Shown piece after piece: positions 14,951 to 15,226 of a DNA stretch of 15,226 nt (within the stretch, counting starts at the first letter, position 1; each line of letters starts with the position of its first letter). Source of the DNA: an uncultured Bacteroidaceae bacterium. Lineage in GTDB: Bacteria; Bacteroidota; Bacteroidia; Bacteroidales; Bacteroidaceae. The stretch lies in assembly GCA_904501775.1 (NCBI GenBank), contig CAJGCJ010000033.1:1-15226 (forward strand), written 5' to 3'. The notes under the pieces were generated by a model. The model ran no database searches. It was not told the DNA's origin and was given only the letters and a program-made list of their open reading frames with translations. The position numbers were made by a program, and so were the translations under genes.

Positions 14951-15226
14951 ATGAAAAAACTCTCTATTGCGGCATTTGCAGCGGTTGCATTAATGACTGT
15001 GGGTTGTTCAAAACCGGCAGGAGTGAATTTTAATTTGAGTGGATATGCTCCAGAGGATTCTATTGTTGTTTATATCAACAATTTAGGAGCAAAAGACAAA
15101 GATGTACGCGTTGACACACTTGCTGCGCCCAATGGAGTATGTTTTATGCCTGCAGATTACGATAAGGCCAAGGTCATAGTGGTACAGAAACATATCAACC
15201 TGAATACAATAAAGAATGGTAGCTAT
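14951..15226 (+). CDS. putative lipoprotein, N-terminal 92 residues (3' end outside window); possible DUF4369/TlpA-family protein
   Basis: The frame opens at ATG 14951 and is still open at the window edge, so only the first 92 residues are seen. Residues 1-19 form a lipoprotein signal: two Lys, a hydrophobic core (LSIAAFAAVALM) and the lipobox-like TVGC with Cys19 followed by Ser, Lys, Pro. Thr at the -3 position is less usual than Leu. The mature part starts with beta-strand-like sequence (VNFNLSGYAPEDSIVVYI ... VRVDTLAAPNGVCFM). The order, a short strand, then a VDT followed by a Gly-containing turn, resembles the N-terminal DUF4369 domain found ahead of TlpA/ResA-type thioredoxin domains in Bacteroidetes. 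That assignment is an inference from a fragment; no CxxC is visible in the part present. Confidence 0.65.
   Translation, partial: MKKLSIAAFAAVALMTVGCSKPAGVNFNLSGYAPEDSIVVYINNLGAKDKDVRVDTLAAPNGVCFMPADYDKAKVIVVQKHINLNTIKNGSY

Overview
The window looks like a chromosomal core region of a Bacteroidetes bacterium, most likely order Bacteroidales. Three things point there: a fused LpxC-FabZ gene within an lpxD-lpxC/fabZ-lpxA run; promoters of the TAnnTTTG type with few Shine-Dalgarno sequences; and a secreted DPP4-type S9 peptidase. I see no mobile element, integrase, CRISPR array, tRNA or rRNA gene, and nothing that looks like a defence or biosynthetic island.

Layout. (1) Bases 1-527 hold the 3' part of gapA on the + strand, ending at a strong bidirectional terminator (about 544-587). 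(2) Bases 664-4723 (- strand) hold a probable operon: DPP4 peptidase, membrane-anchored metallophosphoesterase, HD-domain phosphohydrolase. (3) A divergent gene at 4795-5724 (+) encodes a YtqA/TIGR01212-type radical SAM protein whose -7 box lies almost on its start codon. (4) Bases 5806-14002 (- strand) form one long housekeeping array read right to left: purM, a 69-aa membrane protein, prfA, pyrF, lpxD, lpxC-fabZ, lpxA, a pRiA4b ORF-3-like gene and miaA. A promoter-like sequence with TTG-19-TACATTCG spacing sits between pyrF and lpxD and divides the array into a nucleotide/translation half and a lipid A half. (5) Bases 14206-14466 (-) encode a glutaredoxin-like protein. A 484-base AT-rich intergenic stretch with divergent promoter candidates follows. 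(6) At 14951 a lipoprotein gene starts (+) and runs off the end.

How the genes work together. LpxA, LpxC and LpxD catalyse the first three committed steps of lipid A synthesis, while the FabZ half of the fusion makes the unsaturated acyl-ACP that feeds fatty acid elongation, so lipid A and fatty acid synthesis are tied in one polypeptide. PurM and PyrF serve purine and pyrimidine synthesis, and PrfA and MiaA serve translation.

Most genes are well-known families. The least explained items are the 69-aa membrane protein between purM and prfA, the acidic-tailed pRiA4b-like gene between lpxA and miaA, a recurrent TAnnTTCGCA -7 variant, an inverted repeat over the lpxD promoter, and a possibly leaderless radical SAM mRNA. 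I found no clear sign of a previously undescribed system.
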